Origin: an uncultured Bacillota bacterium
GTDB taxonomy: Bacteria; Bacillota; UBA994; UBA5500
NCBI GenBank assembly: GCA_937874815.1
Contig: CALNBW010000261.1
Span: 1 to 5,250, forward strand
Direction of reading: 5' to 3'
Length of the DNA stretch: 5,250 nt
The position numbers were made by a program, and so were the translations under genes. The notes beneath the pieces are model-generated. The model saw only the letters and a list, made by a program, of their open reading frames with translations, made no database searches and was not told the origin of the DNA. This document shows, one piece after another, positions 1 through 5,246 of this stretch. Within the stretch, counting starts at the first letter, position 1, and each line of letters opens with the position of its first letter.

Positions 1-131
1 CCAACTGTTTGAGCTTAGGCGAGTTTTGGCCGCTTCAGTCGATGGCTAAGCACCTCCCTACAGTACCAGGCCACACGCGCGCGAGCAGGACCACGACCTT
101 TGTCAGCAGTTTTTGACCGTCCCCATAGCTG
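1..131. other. Intergenic end of window, no gene supported
   Basis: I see no convincing gene here. Read on the minus strand in the rsgA frame, the DNA stays open for 38 codons past the rsgA stop, down to a TAA at 15-17, and the translation is rich in Arg and Lys. A six-base inverted repeat (GCTTAG at 13-18, CTAAGC at 46-51, loop 27) is too weak and lacks a T tract, so it is not a terminator. A minus-strand GGGAGGTG (complement of 51-58) resembles a ribosome binding site but has no usable start codon after it. Confidence 0.5.
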
Positions 132-1202
132 CTAGTATGCCCCGCGGTCTCCGCCGCGTTTGTAGTCGCTATAATGCACTTTGTTGCGCTTCTTGCGTGC
201 GCTGGCAACCTGTTTGGCTAAAAGGATTTGCTTCCGCGCATAGAAGCGTTCCTCCTGTTTCAGCGTCAAATAGCTCTTCCAGCGCTCTCGCGTCAGTTCC
301 CCACTGTTAATCGCCGCGCGCACGGCGCAATCTGGTTCCCGATTGTGAGTGCAGTCTGCGAATCTGCAGCGGGCAGCAAGCGCTTGAATATCTTTGAAGG
401 TCTCATCCAGGGCATCATAACTAAACAGCCCTAACTCCCGCATGCCAGGGGTATCGACATAAAGGGCCCCGCTTGGCAGCAAGAACATTTGCCGGTGGGT
501 AGTCGTATGCCGACCGCGTTGATCATGTTCTCGCACCTCGGCCGTGGCCATCACCTCCCCGCCCATAAGGCTGTTCAGCAGGGTAGATTTACCCACACCT
601 GAACTGCCCAGCGCCGCCAGGGTTGTCTGCGGTGTCAGTATTGGCCCTAATCTGTCCATGCCATACCCGGTAAGGGATGAAACGGCTAGTATGTCCACCC
701 CAGGGAGGTAGCTCTCCAGCAGTTTTACTTTTTCTGTCGCCTCTTCCTCGGAGATAGTATCGGCCTTGGTCAATAGCACTACTGGGGTAATACCAGCGTT
801 CCAAACCATCGTGACATAGCGATCCAGCCGTGAGGGGTTAAAATCATGGCCTAGGGCCTGTATTAGCAGGCATTTGTCTATATTCGTAGCAATAACCTGA
901 CTACCAAAGTCCCCCTGCCGCTCTAGGCAGTTCGTTCTTGGTAGCACACTGATGATGGTAGCTGCTCCATAGGCATTGGGCTGAATTGCCACCCAGTCGC
1001 CTACGGCAGGGTTCTTGGCTGAGTAAAGGTGTTCGTAACGCATGCGGCCTGAGATCTGGGCCTCCATCTTGCCCTCCCCGGCCATCACTTCATATCTGTC
1101 TGCCCGCATGGTTATCACCCGGGCAGGCACTATTCCCGGCTCTTGGCATGAGGAAAAAGCCTCCTGCCACTGGTCATTCCAGCCGTAAGTAAACAAATTC
1201 AA
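132..1202 (-). CDS. rsgA: Ribosome small-subunit-dependent GTPase A (RsgA/YloQ type)
   Basis: RsgA is a cytoplasmic GTPase that binds the 30S subunit late in assembly, and its GTP hydrolysis is stimulated by the ribosome. Seen, numbering from the chosen TTG start (356 residues): an N-terminal OB-fold region with the GDWV motif at 68-71; then the circularly permuted GTPase order, with G4 TKAD at 145-148, G1 GSSGVGKST at 199-207, the G2 threonines at 233-235 in GRHTTTH, and G3 DTPG at 250-253; then the zinc motif C279-x4-C284-x-H286-x5-C292. The C-terminal tail is basic. All key residues are intact and the length is normal for the family. The ATG at 1283 gives a longer frame (383 residues), but it has no ribosome binding site and the extra 27 residues look non-homologous. 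The TTG at 1202 has GGGAGG seven bases upstream and begins the typical N-terminus (NLFTYGWNDQW). An ATG at 1217 is a second alternative but overlaps the ribosome binding site. Transcribed away from the neighbouring genes. Confidence 0.96.
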   Translation of the reverse strand: MNLFTYGWNDQWQEAFSSCQEPGIVPARVITMRADRYEVMAGEGKMEAQISGRMRYEHLYSAKNPAVGDWVAIQPNAYGAATIISVLPRTNCLERQGDFGSQVIATNIDKCLLIQALGHDFNPSRLDRYVTMVWNAGITPVVLLTKADTISEEEATEKVKLLESYLPGVDILAVSSLTGYGMDRLGPILTPQTTLAALGSSGVGKSTLLNSLMGGEVMATAEVREHDQRGRHTTTHRQMFLLPSGALYVDTPGMRELGLFSYDALDETFKDIQALAARCRFADCTHNREPDCAVRAAINSGELTRERWKSYLTLKQEERFYARKQILLAKQVASARKKRNKVHYSDYKRGGDRGAY

Positions 1203-1209
1203 CAGACAA

Positions 1210-1215
1210 CCTCCC
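1210..1215 (-). promoter_or_regulatory. Ribosome binding site that fixes the TTG start of rsgA
   Basis: The minus strand reads GGGAGG here, seven bases before TTG at 1202-1200. This is the only good Shine-Dalgarno near the N-terminus of the RsgA family homology, so it decides the start in favour of TTG over the ATG codons at 1283 and 1217. Confidence 0.8.
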
Positions 1216-1286
1216 ATAGTCAAACTCACAATGACGACGTAGGTAGGTGTCCCGCGCCATTCTGCCAGCGCGATATTTTTCATGCT

Positions 1287-1323
1287 GCGAACTAGCGCGA
1301 AGCCACCTTAAAATATAGTTCGC
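1287..1323. repeat. 8-bp perfect inverted repeat upstream of rsgA
   Basis: GCGAACTA at 1287-1294 and TAGTTCGC at 1316-1323 are exact reverse complements separated by 21 bases. In rsgA mRNA they could form a stem-loop about 85 bases before the TTG start. The arms coincide with codons 2-4 and the stop of the tiny ORF at 1292-1327. It could be an RNA hairpin or a protein-binding site. There is no T tract, so it is not a simple terminator. Confidence 0.5.
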
Positions 1324-1327
1324 TCAT
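1292..1327 (-). CDS. Possible 11-residue leader peptide upstream of rsgA
   Basis: On the minus strand, AAGGAG (complement of 1337-1342) is followed after nine bases by ATG at 1327-1325 and a frame encoding MSELYFKVASR, ending in TAG at 1294-1292. The ribosome binding site and spacing are good. Its start and end overlap the two arms of the inverted repeat, so a ribosome translating it would open the hairpin. It lies 89 bases before the rsgA start. The product matches nothing I know, and there is no run of one amino acid that would suggest classical attenuation. A ribosome binding site before a short frame can arise by chance, so confidence is low. Confidence 0.25.
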   Translation of the reverse strand: MSELYFKVASR

Positions 1328-1484
1328 AATACATCACTCCTTACCAGTGAACCATGTCTGTCTACTATTCTACGCAATCTGACGCCAGCGAGGTATGTAA
1401 AGAACAGTTACAATGGAAAACACTACACCAGCCAAGGTGACCGTCCCCGGCTGGGTAGGCTGTAGGTATGATATGCTATGCACT

Positions 1485-1513
1485 TTAACTGATATATTTA
1501 CTAACGATATAAT
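1485..1513 (+). promoter_or_regulatory. Upstream sigma-A-like promoter for the small exported gene
   Basis: TTAACT (1485-1490, four of six matches to TTGACA), a spacer of exactly 17 bases and a perfect TATAAT (1508-1513). Transcription would start near 1520, giving a leader of about 77 bases. It lies immediately upstream of a second promoter, so the two would act in tandem, or this AT-rich stretch may mainly serve as an upstream element for the second. Confidence 0.5.
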
Positions 1514-1515
1514 TA
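1491..1515 (+). repeat. Short AT-rich direct repeat
   Basis: GATATATTTA at 1491-1500 and GATATAATTA at 1506-1515 match at nine of ten positions with a 15-base period. The copies lie directly upstream of the -35 box at 1528 and inside the other promoter. It may be a pair of binding half-sites or simply AT-rich promoter sequence. Confidence 0.35.
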
Positions 1516-1527
1516 TCTGCGAAAGAC

Positions 1528-1556
1528 TTGACAAGCTGTACAGAGTATTGTATGCT
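1528..1556 (+). promoter_or_regulatory. Main sigma-A-like promoter for the small exported gene
   Basis: A perfect TTGACA (1528-1533), a 17-base spacer and TATGCT (1551-1556, four of six). Transcription would start near 1563, leaving a leader of about 34 bases. The spacer contains an 8-bp palindrome, CTGTACAG (1536-1543), and the -35 box sits within CTTGACAAG, also symmetric. A repressor bound there would block polymerase, but no known operator is recognised. Confidence 0.65.
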
Positions 1557-1596
1557 ATTCTTGACATAACACTGGGAAAGAAGGGGAGGTGAAAAT

Positions 1597-1890
1597 ATGC
1601 GAAATAAAAGGATTGCTGTGGCTTTGCTCGTGCTCCTGATGATAGGTGCCCTTGCTTTTCCAGCCTTTGCGCGCGGCCCGAAATGCATTTACTGCAAGGA
1701 TGGAGAACTCAAGTTTGTGGATGTCACATACACAAGGTGGGAGACTGAAGGTTTTCCTAAATGCCCGATAAACCCCAACTACACCGATAAGGAGCAAACA
1801 CGCTGGGCCCATAGAACTTGGAGATGCAATGATTGCGGGGCAGCCGAGGTTATTTCATCACTGGAGACCAGAGTCTTGTGCGGACACTGA
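1597..1890 (+). CDS. Small exported six-cysteine protein of unknown function
   Basis: I do not recognise the family. The 97-residue product starts with a typical Sec signal peptide: Arg/Lys at 2-5, a hydrophobic core at about 6-21 and a likely signal peptidase I site after AFA (cleavage after residue 25). The mature part of about 72 residues has six cysteines, C30, C33, C56, C77, C80 and C95. Two form CxxC knuckles (CIYC, CNDC), the second followed by Gly as in zinc ribbons; His72 and the terminal His97 are extra possible ligands. It is also rich in Trp (48, 70, 75) and Tyr. After export it could bind a metal or form up to three disulfides; the sequence does not say which. The start is secure: GGGGAGGTGA lies seven bases before the ATG, and a signal peptide follows at once. 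It has tandem promoters upstream and a terminator 7 bases after its stop, and precedes the M28 lipoprotein gene, perhaps in the same transcript. Confidence 0.85.
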   Translation: MRNKRIAVALLVLLMIGALAFPAFARGPKCIYCKDGELKFVDVTYTRWETEGFPKCPINPNYTDKEQTRWAHRTWRCNDCGAAEVISSLETRVLCGH

Positions 1891-1897
1891 TAGGAGC

Positions 1898-1921
1898 AAA
1901 AGGCGGGGCAGCCCGCCTTTT
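1898..1921 (+). terminator. Intrinsic terminator or attenuator hairpin
   Basis: AAAAGGCGGG (1898-1907) pairs perfectly with CCCGCCTTTT (1912-1921) around a GCAG loop, and is followed by CTCTT. The 10-bp, GC-centred stem with T residues on its 3' side is typical of a rho-independent terminator. It lies between the stop of the small exported gene and the ribosome binding site of the M28 gene (25 bases from hairpin to site). I see no promoter in that gap, so the hairpin may act as a partial terminator that reduces expression of the peptidase. Confidence 0.85.
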
Positions 1922-1945
1922 CTCTTCCCGTAACTGACGATGTAT

Positions 1946-1962
1946 AGGAGGCGAATTTCATT
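1946..1962 (+). promoter_or_regulatory. Ribosome binding site leading to an ATT start codon
   Basis: AGGAGG at 1946-1951 is followed after eight bases by ATT at 1960-1962, in frame with the M28 peptidase. The frame is closed by TAG at 1945, and no ATG, GTG or TTG lies between it and a GTG at 2026. ATT is the only codon at correct spacing, and what follows reads as a complete lipoprotein signal peptide. AUU initiation is known for infC of E. coli but is rare. Confidence 0.7.
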
Positions 1963-3963
1963 AAAGCAAAACGTATAGCGATTCTCGCCCTTTTCGGGCT
2001 GACCGCCGCCATCTTTTCCAGTTGCGTGGGTAAGCCGCCGGCAAGCAATCTGGACGTGGTGCAGTCTGTATTCGACACCCTCTCCGCCCCCGAGATGCGT
2101 GGCCGCCGCGTGGGCACCGCGGGGAATGTCTCCGCCGGCGAATACATAGCCCAGGTTTTTTCGGAGATCGGTTTGATGCCTCTTTGGGGCGACAATTTCG
2201 CCTGCCCTTACGAGCAGGAGGTTTTTGACGCAGAAGAGGGCGACCCGCGCCTAACGGCTTACTTGGCCGACGGAAGCCAGCGTGAGCTTAAGCTGGGCAG
2301 CGAGTTTACCTTTTCTCTTAGTCACGCCCCCATCAATCTTACCTTGAGTGTTACCTGCGATTTGAACGACCCCGCACTGGCCGAAAAGATATATGTGGAC
2401 AAGGCCATGTCAGGCCTGCTGCCCCCAACAGGTGCCATATTCGACATCTTCCCGATCGAATATGGACACGTGAGTGCCCAGGGTACTGAGAAAGGGCCTC
2501 GGCGGGATATTCGGATTGAGCAGTCTGTATTGCAGGAACTCCTTGATGCCGGGCTGAGTGCCTTCTCGGTTTCCTGTCGCGATACCAAAATGTTATCAGT
2601 TCAGAACAACTATATTGGTGTGATCAAGGGGCAGGATAGCACCAATGCGGTGATTGTCGGTGCCCATTTCGATGGAGCGGGAGGCGATGGGGACATCTGT
2701 GCATCGGGTGCCATCGACAACGCCTCAGGCGTCGCGACCATAGTGGGAATGGCGCAACTACTGCGTAGGGGCGAAAAACCACCGATCGATGTCGTGATTT
2801 GCGCCCTTAATGGCGAGGAAGGTAGTCGCCGCTATGGCGCTGAGGCGGTAGCCAGTGATTTGATCTCCCTTTATGAGGGATGCTATTATATCAACGTAGA
2901 TTGCGTAGGATTGGTCGAAAACAAGCCCTACCAATACCGGGCGTCGCACAACCGCGCGCTAGAGGATGCTTTTGCCGCCGCGCTACAGGCAGCCGGCTAT
3001 TCCCTATCGGAAGACGGGATCGGCGGCGACTGGACCCCTTTTGCCGAAGCCGGTGTGCCAGCGGTTGCCCTAGCACAGGAAACGCTCGCGGTAAGGCACA
3101 CGATAGCCGATTTGCCAGAAGCCGTCGACATTGCAGCCCTACAGGGTCTGGCGATCTTTCTAGCCGATTTCATTCGGAATAGCGGTGATAACGTCTATGC
3201 GCAGGATGCTAGTTCCGCTCAGAGGGCCGAGAAAAAAGCCGTGGCCCAAAGGCAGCAGCTTGTTGACAGCCTGGGATTGGGTTTTCATGACAACTATATG
3301 TACCAGCTTGATGGCTACTATGTCTGCATCTCAGGAAACCGCCCGGTGCATACGGCTAAGGAGTTAAAGGCCGTGTACCCGTGGATTGATGTACGGGAGA
3401 CCTTAGGGCCGTACCAGCTGCAGGAGGTCTTAGCCGTTGATTTACAGACCAACTGGCCGTTTCAGATAAGTAATGAGAAGATTGCGCGAAGCCTCGGGCC
3501 TAACGGTGCTATAGAAGCTATGCCTCTTAACGAAGTGGTGCACATTGCGCCCGGCGCTTTGGATAGTTACGATTTCGTCTATCAGAATAGTGTGGGCAGG
3601 TGTTTTGGACTGAGGGTTTCGCGGATCACCGATGAAAAACAATGGGAGTCGCTTTCACGCCACTGCGTGCCGTTGGTAGCACCAGGCGGCCGAGAGATTC
3701 CTAATGTATACGCGCATTTTATACAGCGAGACGATAGCGAGCAGGTGGCGTTCATGAATTACTACACTGGTGGCGATTTCTTCGTGCAGATTATGGAATA
3801 TGATACGAGCAAGCCTATTAGCGACTACGATGGCTTCGGCAATTACACTTGTGAGATGAAGTCGCTTTCGCGGCAGGAGGCGGTCGATCTGGTTAAGCAG
3901 CTAGGCCTTAGCGGGCTGGAGGATTATTTCTCCGCACTAATGCGCGCGCCAGGGGATAACTAG
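1960..3963 (+). CDS. Lipoprotein with M28 zinc aminopeptidase domain
   Basis: Family M28 enzymes remove N-terminal amino acids from peptides using two zinc ions. Counting from ATT (667 residues), the N-terminus is MKAKR, a hydrophobic stretch at about 6-18 and a lipobox IFSSC with Cys22, so the protein should be lipid-anchored on the outer face of the membrane. Residues about 30-70 carry the usual M28 opening (APEMRGRRVGTAGN). A region at about 90-225 separates this from the catalytic core and may be a PA-like insert. Metal and catalytic residues are complete: H236 (GAHFD), D253 (GAIDNASG), E286 and E287 (NGEEG), D314 (NVDCVG), H380 (RHTIAD). The part after about 410 (some 255 residues) I cannot assign; it has repeated Tyr/Trp-rich beta-like stretches. 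The GTG at 2026 would remove the signal peptide and has no ribosome binding site, so ATT is preferred. The true substrate is unknown. It follows a small exported gene, with a terminator hairpin between. Confidence 0.88.
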   Translation: MKAKRIAILALFGLTAAIFSSCVGKPPASNLDVVQSVFDTLSAPEMRGRRVGTAGNVSAGEYIAQVFSEIGLMPLWGDNFACPYEQEVFDAEEGDPRLTAYLADGSQRELKLGSEFTFSLSHAPINLTLSVTCDLNDPALAEKIYVDKAMSGLLPPTGAIFDIFPIEYGHVSAQGTEKGPRRDIRIEQSVLQELLDAGLSAFSVSCRDTKMLSVQNNYIGVIKGQDSTNAVIVGAHFDGAGGDGDICASGAIDNASGVATIVGMAQLLRRGEKPPIDVVICALNGEEGSRRYGAEAVASDLISLYEGCYYINVDCVGLVENKPYQYRASHNRALEDAFAAALQAAGYSLSEDGIGGDWTPFAEAGVPAVALAQETLAVRHTIADLPEAVDIAALQGLAIFLADFIRNSGDNVYAQDASSAQRAEKKAVAQRQQLVDSLGLGFHDNYMYQLDGYYVCISGNRPVHTAKELKAVYPWIDVRETLGPYQLQEVLAVDLQTNWPFQISNEKIARSLGPNGAIEAMPLNEVVHIAPGALDSYDFVYQNSVGRCFGLRVSRITDEKQWESLSRHCVPLVAPGGREIPNVYAHFIQRDDSEQVAFMNYYTGGDFFVQIMEYDTSKPISDYDGFGNYTCEMKSLSRQEAVDLVKQLGLSGLEDYFSALMRAPGDN

Positions 3964-4008
3964 CGGCAGGGATAGAGGCGGCTGGTACAACTTTATTGGT
4001 AGAATAAA

Positions 4009-4030
4009 TCCCTCCAAGGGAAATCTTTAT
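4009..4030 (+). terminator. Weak hairpin after the M28 gene
   Basis: TCCCT (4009-4013) and AGGGA (4017-4021) form a 5-bp stem with a CCA loop, followed by AATCTTTAT. It is short with a broken T tract, so at best a weak terminator 45 bases after the stop codon. No better candidate lies in this gap. Confidence 0.25.
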
Positions 4031-4034
4031 CATG

Positions 4035-4063
4035 TTGCAAACCCATTCTGGGAGACTTATAAT
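4035..4063 (+). promoter_or_regulatory. Sigma-A promoter of the leucine dehydrogenase gene
   Basis: TTGCAA (4035-4040, four of six), a 17-base spacer and a perfect TATAAT (4058-4063). Transcription would start near 4070 and give a leader of about 42 bases that ends in the ribosome binding site. In Bacillus subtilis, bcd is in an operon read from a sigma-54-type (SigL) promoter. The GG/GC spacing needed for that type is not present here, so this gene appears to be under the housekeeping sigma factor. Confidence 0.75.
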
Positions 4064-4079
4064 GGATAAGTGAACAGAG

Positions 4080-4094
4080 ATTTTTCGAATAAAT
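4080..4094 (+). promoter_or_regulatory. Near-palindrome in the leucine dehydrogenase leader
   Basis: ATTTTTCGAATAAAT is centred on the palindrome TTCGAA (4084-4089) and is nearly self-complementary apart from one base. It lies just after the predicted transcription start, a position where a bound repressor could act. It matches the CodY consensus (AATTTTCWGAAAATT) at only 10 of 15 positions, so a CodY site is possible but weakly supported. Confidence 0.25.
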
Positions 4095-4111
4095 GTAGGG
4101 GGGACTAGTTA

Positions 4112-5173
4112 GTGAAGATTTTTGATCTACTAGAGCAGTACGATTACGAACAGCTGGTTTTCTGTCAGGATCGTAGCACGGGGCTCAAAGCCATTATTGG
4201 CATCCACGACACCACTTTAGGTCCAGCTTTGGGTGGAACGCGTCTCTGGAACTACGAATCTGAAGAAGAAGCGATCATTGACGTGCTCAGATTAGCCAGG
4301 GGCATGACCTACAAGAGTGCTGCTGCCGGCCTTAATCTGGGCGGTGGCAAGGCTGTTATCATTGGTGACCCCGACAAACTAAAGAGCGAGGAGCTCTTCC
4401 GGACTTTCGGTAGATATGTCGAAGGCCTTGCTGGCAGATACATAACAGCTGAAGACATGAATATCAAGACGCAAGACCTCGCCTATGTCAATGACGAGAC
4501 GGATTATGTTGTTGGTCTAGAGGGCAAAAGCGGTGACCCCTCGCCGGTAACAGCTTTTGGTGTGTTCCGCGGCATCCTGGCTGCTGCTAACGAGGTGTAC
4601 GGTAGCGATGATATGACTGGAAAAGTAGTGGCAGTGCAAGGCTTGGGCGCAGTTGGTTATTACGTCTGTAAGTATCTCCACGAAGCAGGTGCCAAGCTGG
4701 TCGTCACCGACATCAGGAAAGAGAGCATTGAGCGTGTGGTTAATGAGATGGGGGCCACAGCAGTTAAGCCGGATGAGATTTACGGCGTAGAGTGCGACAT
4801 CTTTGCTCCTTGCGCAATGGGAGCGATTATTAACGACTTTACGGTGGAACAGCTCAAATGCAGAATCGTCGCCGGCTCTGCAAACAACCAGTTGGCTGAA
4901 GACAAACATGGCGATATGCTGATGCAGAAGGGCATTCTTTACGTTCCAGATTTCGTGATCAATGCTGGTGGCGTGATCAATGTCTACGAAGAGCTGAAGG
5001 GATATAACGAAGCTAGAGCAATGGCTAGGGCTGCAAATATTTATGATAGCATCAAGAGACTTATCGAGATTGCTAAGAGAGACAATATCCCCACTCATAT
5101 AGCTGCTAACAGAATGGCCGAAGAAAGAATCGCCAAGATGGCTAAGGTGAGGACGGTTTACCTGCAAAAGTAG
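4112..5173 (+). CDS. bcd: Leucine dehydrogenase (NAD-dependent, branched-chain amino acids)
   Basis: This enzyme reversibly deaminates leucine, valine and isoleucine to their 2-oxo acids with NAD+, feeding branched-chain acyl-CoA formation or, in reverse, nitrogen assimilation; it is cytoplasmic. The 353 residues align along nearly their whole length with Bacillus/Geobacillus leucine dehydrogenase. Catalytic K68, K80 (GGGK) and D115 fall at the same numbers as in the characterised Bacillus enzyme. The substrate-pocket residues L40, A113, V288 and V291 also match, favouring aliphatic side chains over phenylalanine. The Rossmann glycines GLGAVG are at 177-182 with D200 at the end of strand 2, indicating NAD rather than NADP. 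Differences: MNIK (116-119) replaces the usual VGTT after the catalytic Asp, and there is a gap of about three residues before GDPSP. It starts at GTG with a six-G ribosome binding site (4098-4103) eight bases upstream. It has its own promoter. Related genes often neighbour buk or bkd genes, but the window ends too soon to see. Confidence 0.94.
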   Translation: MKIFDLLEQYDYEQLVFCQDRSTGLKAIIGIHDTTLGPALGGTRLWNYESEEEAIIDVLRLARGMTYKSAAAGLNLGGGKAVIIGDPDKLKSEELFRTFGRYVEGLAGRYITAEDMNIKTQDLAYVNDETDYVVGLEGKSGDPSPVTAFGVFRGILAAANEVYGSDDMTGKVVAVQGLGAVGYYVCKYLHEAGAKLVVTDIRKESIERVVNEMGATAVKPDEIYGVECDIFAPCAMGAIINDFTVEQLKCRIVAGSANNQLAEDKHGDMLMQKGILYVPDFVINAGGVINVYEELKGYNEARAMARAANIYDSIKRLIEIAKRDNIPTHIAANRMAEERIAKMAKVRTVYLQK

Positions 5174-5217
5174 CCTGTTAAAGGACTTGTTAAGAAGGGC
5201 TGCGGGGCACTTACTTA

Positions 5218-5246
5218 GAGCACAGGAGCAGGCTCCAATCGTGCTT
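5218..5246 (+). repeat. Inverted repeat after leucine dehydrogenase
   Basis: GAGCAC (5218-5223) can pair with GTGCTT (5241-5246, one G-U pair), and inside it GGAG (5225-5228) pairs with CTCC (5233-5236) around CAGG. This gives a 10-pair interrupted stem. No T tract follows before the window ends at 5250, so it may be a leader structure of a next gene or chance. From 5174 to 5217 nothing else is recognisable. Confidence 0.3.

Larger units (their letters stand above)
1203..1596. other. Divergent intergenic region between rsgA and the small exported gene
   Basis: This 394-base stretch separates two divergent genes. The rsgA side (1203-1345) carries the rsgA ribosome binding site, an 8-bp inverted repeat and a tiny ORF with its own ribosome binding site. 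I found no convincing sigma-A promoter for rsgA: a minus-strand TATTAT at 1331-1326 has no good -35 partner. The middle (about 1346-1480) shows nothing I can name. The right side (1481-1596) is AT-rich and holds two tandem plus-strand promoters, a short direct repeat and the strong ribosome binding site of the next gene. A minus-strand open frame of 65 codons across 1370-1567 lacks a ribosome binding site and runs through the promoters, so I do not call it. Confidence 0.7.

Noticed and set aside
13..51. GCTTAG/CTAAGC inverted repeat as a terminator or transposon end
   Set aside because: Only six pairs with a 27-base loop, no T tract and no second copy seen in the window.
1218..1223. Minus-strand TTGACT as a -35 box for rsgA
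   Set aside because: A -10 at proper spacing would fall inside the rsgA coding start and no TATAAT-like sequence is there.
1561..1566. Second TTGACA near the small exported gene
   Set aside because: The bases 16-18 downstream are the G-rich ribosome binding site region, with no -10 box.
1370..1567. Minus-strand 65-codon open frame with hydrophobic content between rsgA and the small exported gene
   Set aside because: No ribosome binding site before its ATG, and it runs across two plus-strand promoters; the composition is that of an AT-rich intergenic region.
1779..2195. Minus-strand 138-codon frame across the small gene, terminator and M28 start
   Set aside because: It covers a clear terminator and two genes on the other strand, and its translation resembles no protein I know.
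3982..3999. Possible sigma-54 (-24/-12) promoter, TGGTAC followed by TTGG
   Set aside because: The distance between the GG and the second box is about two bases too long and the -12 GC is absent; a better sigma-A promoter lies closer to the gene.
4517..5167. Long minus-strand open frame (216 codons) opposite leucine dehydrogenase
   Set aside because: It is fully antisense to a gene with strong family homology and has no recognisable product.
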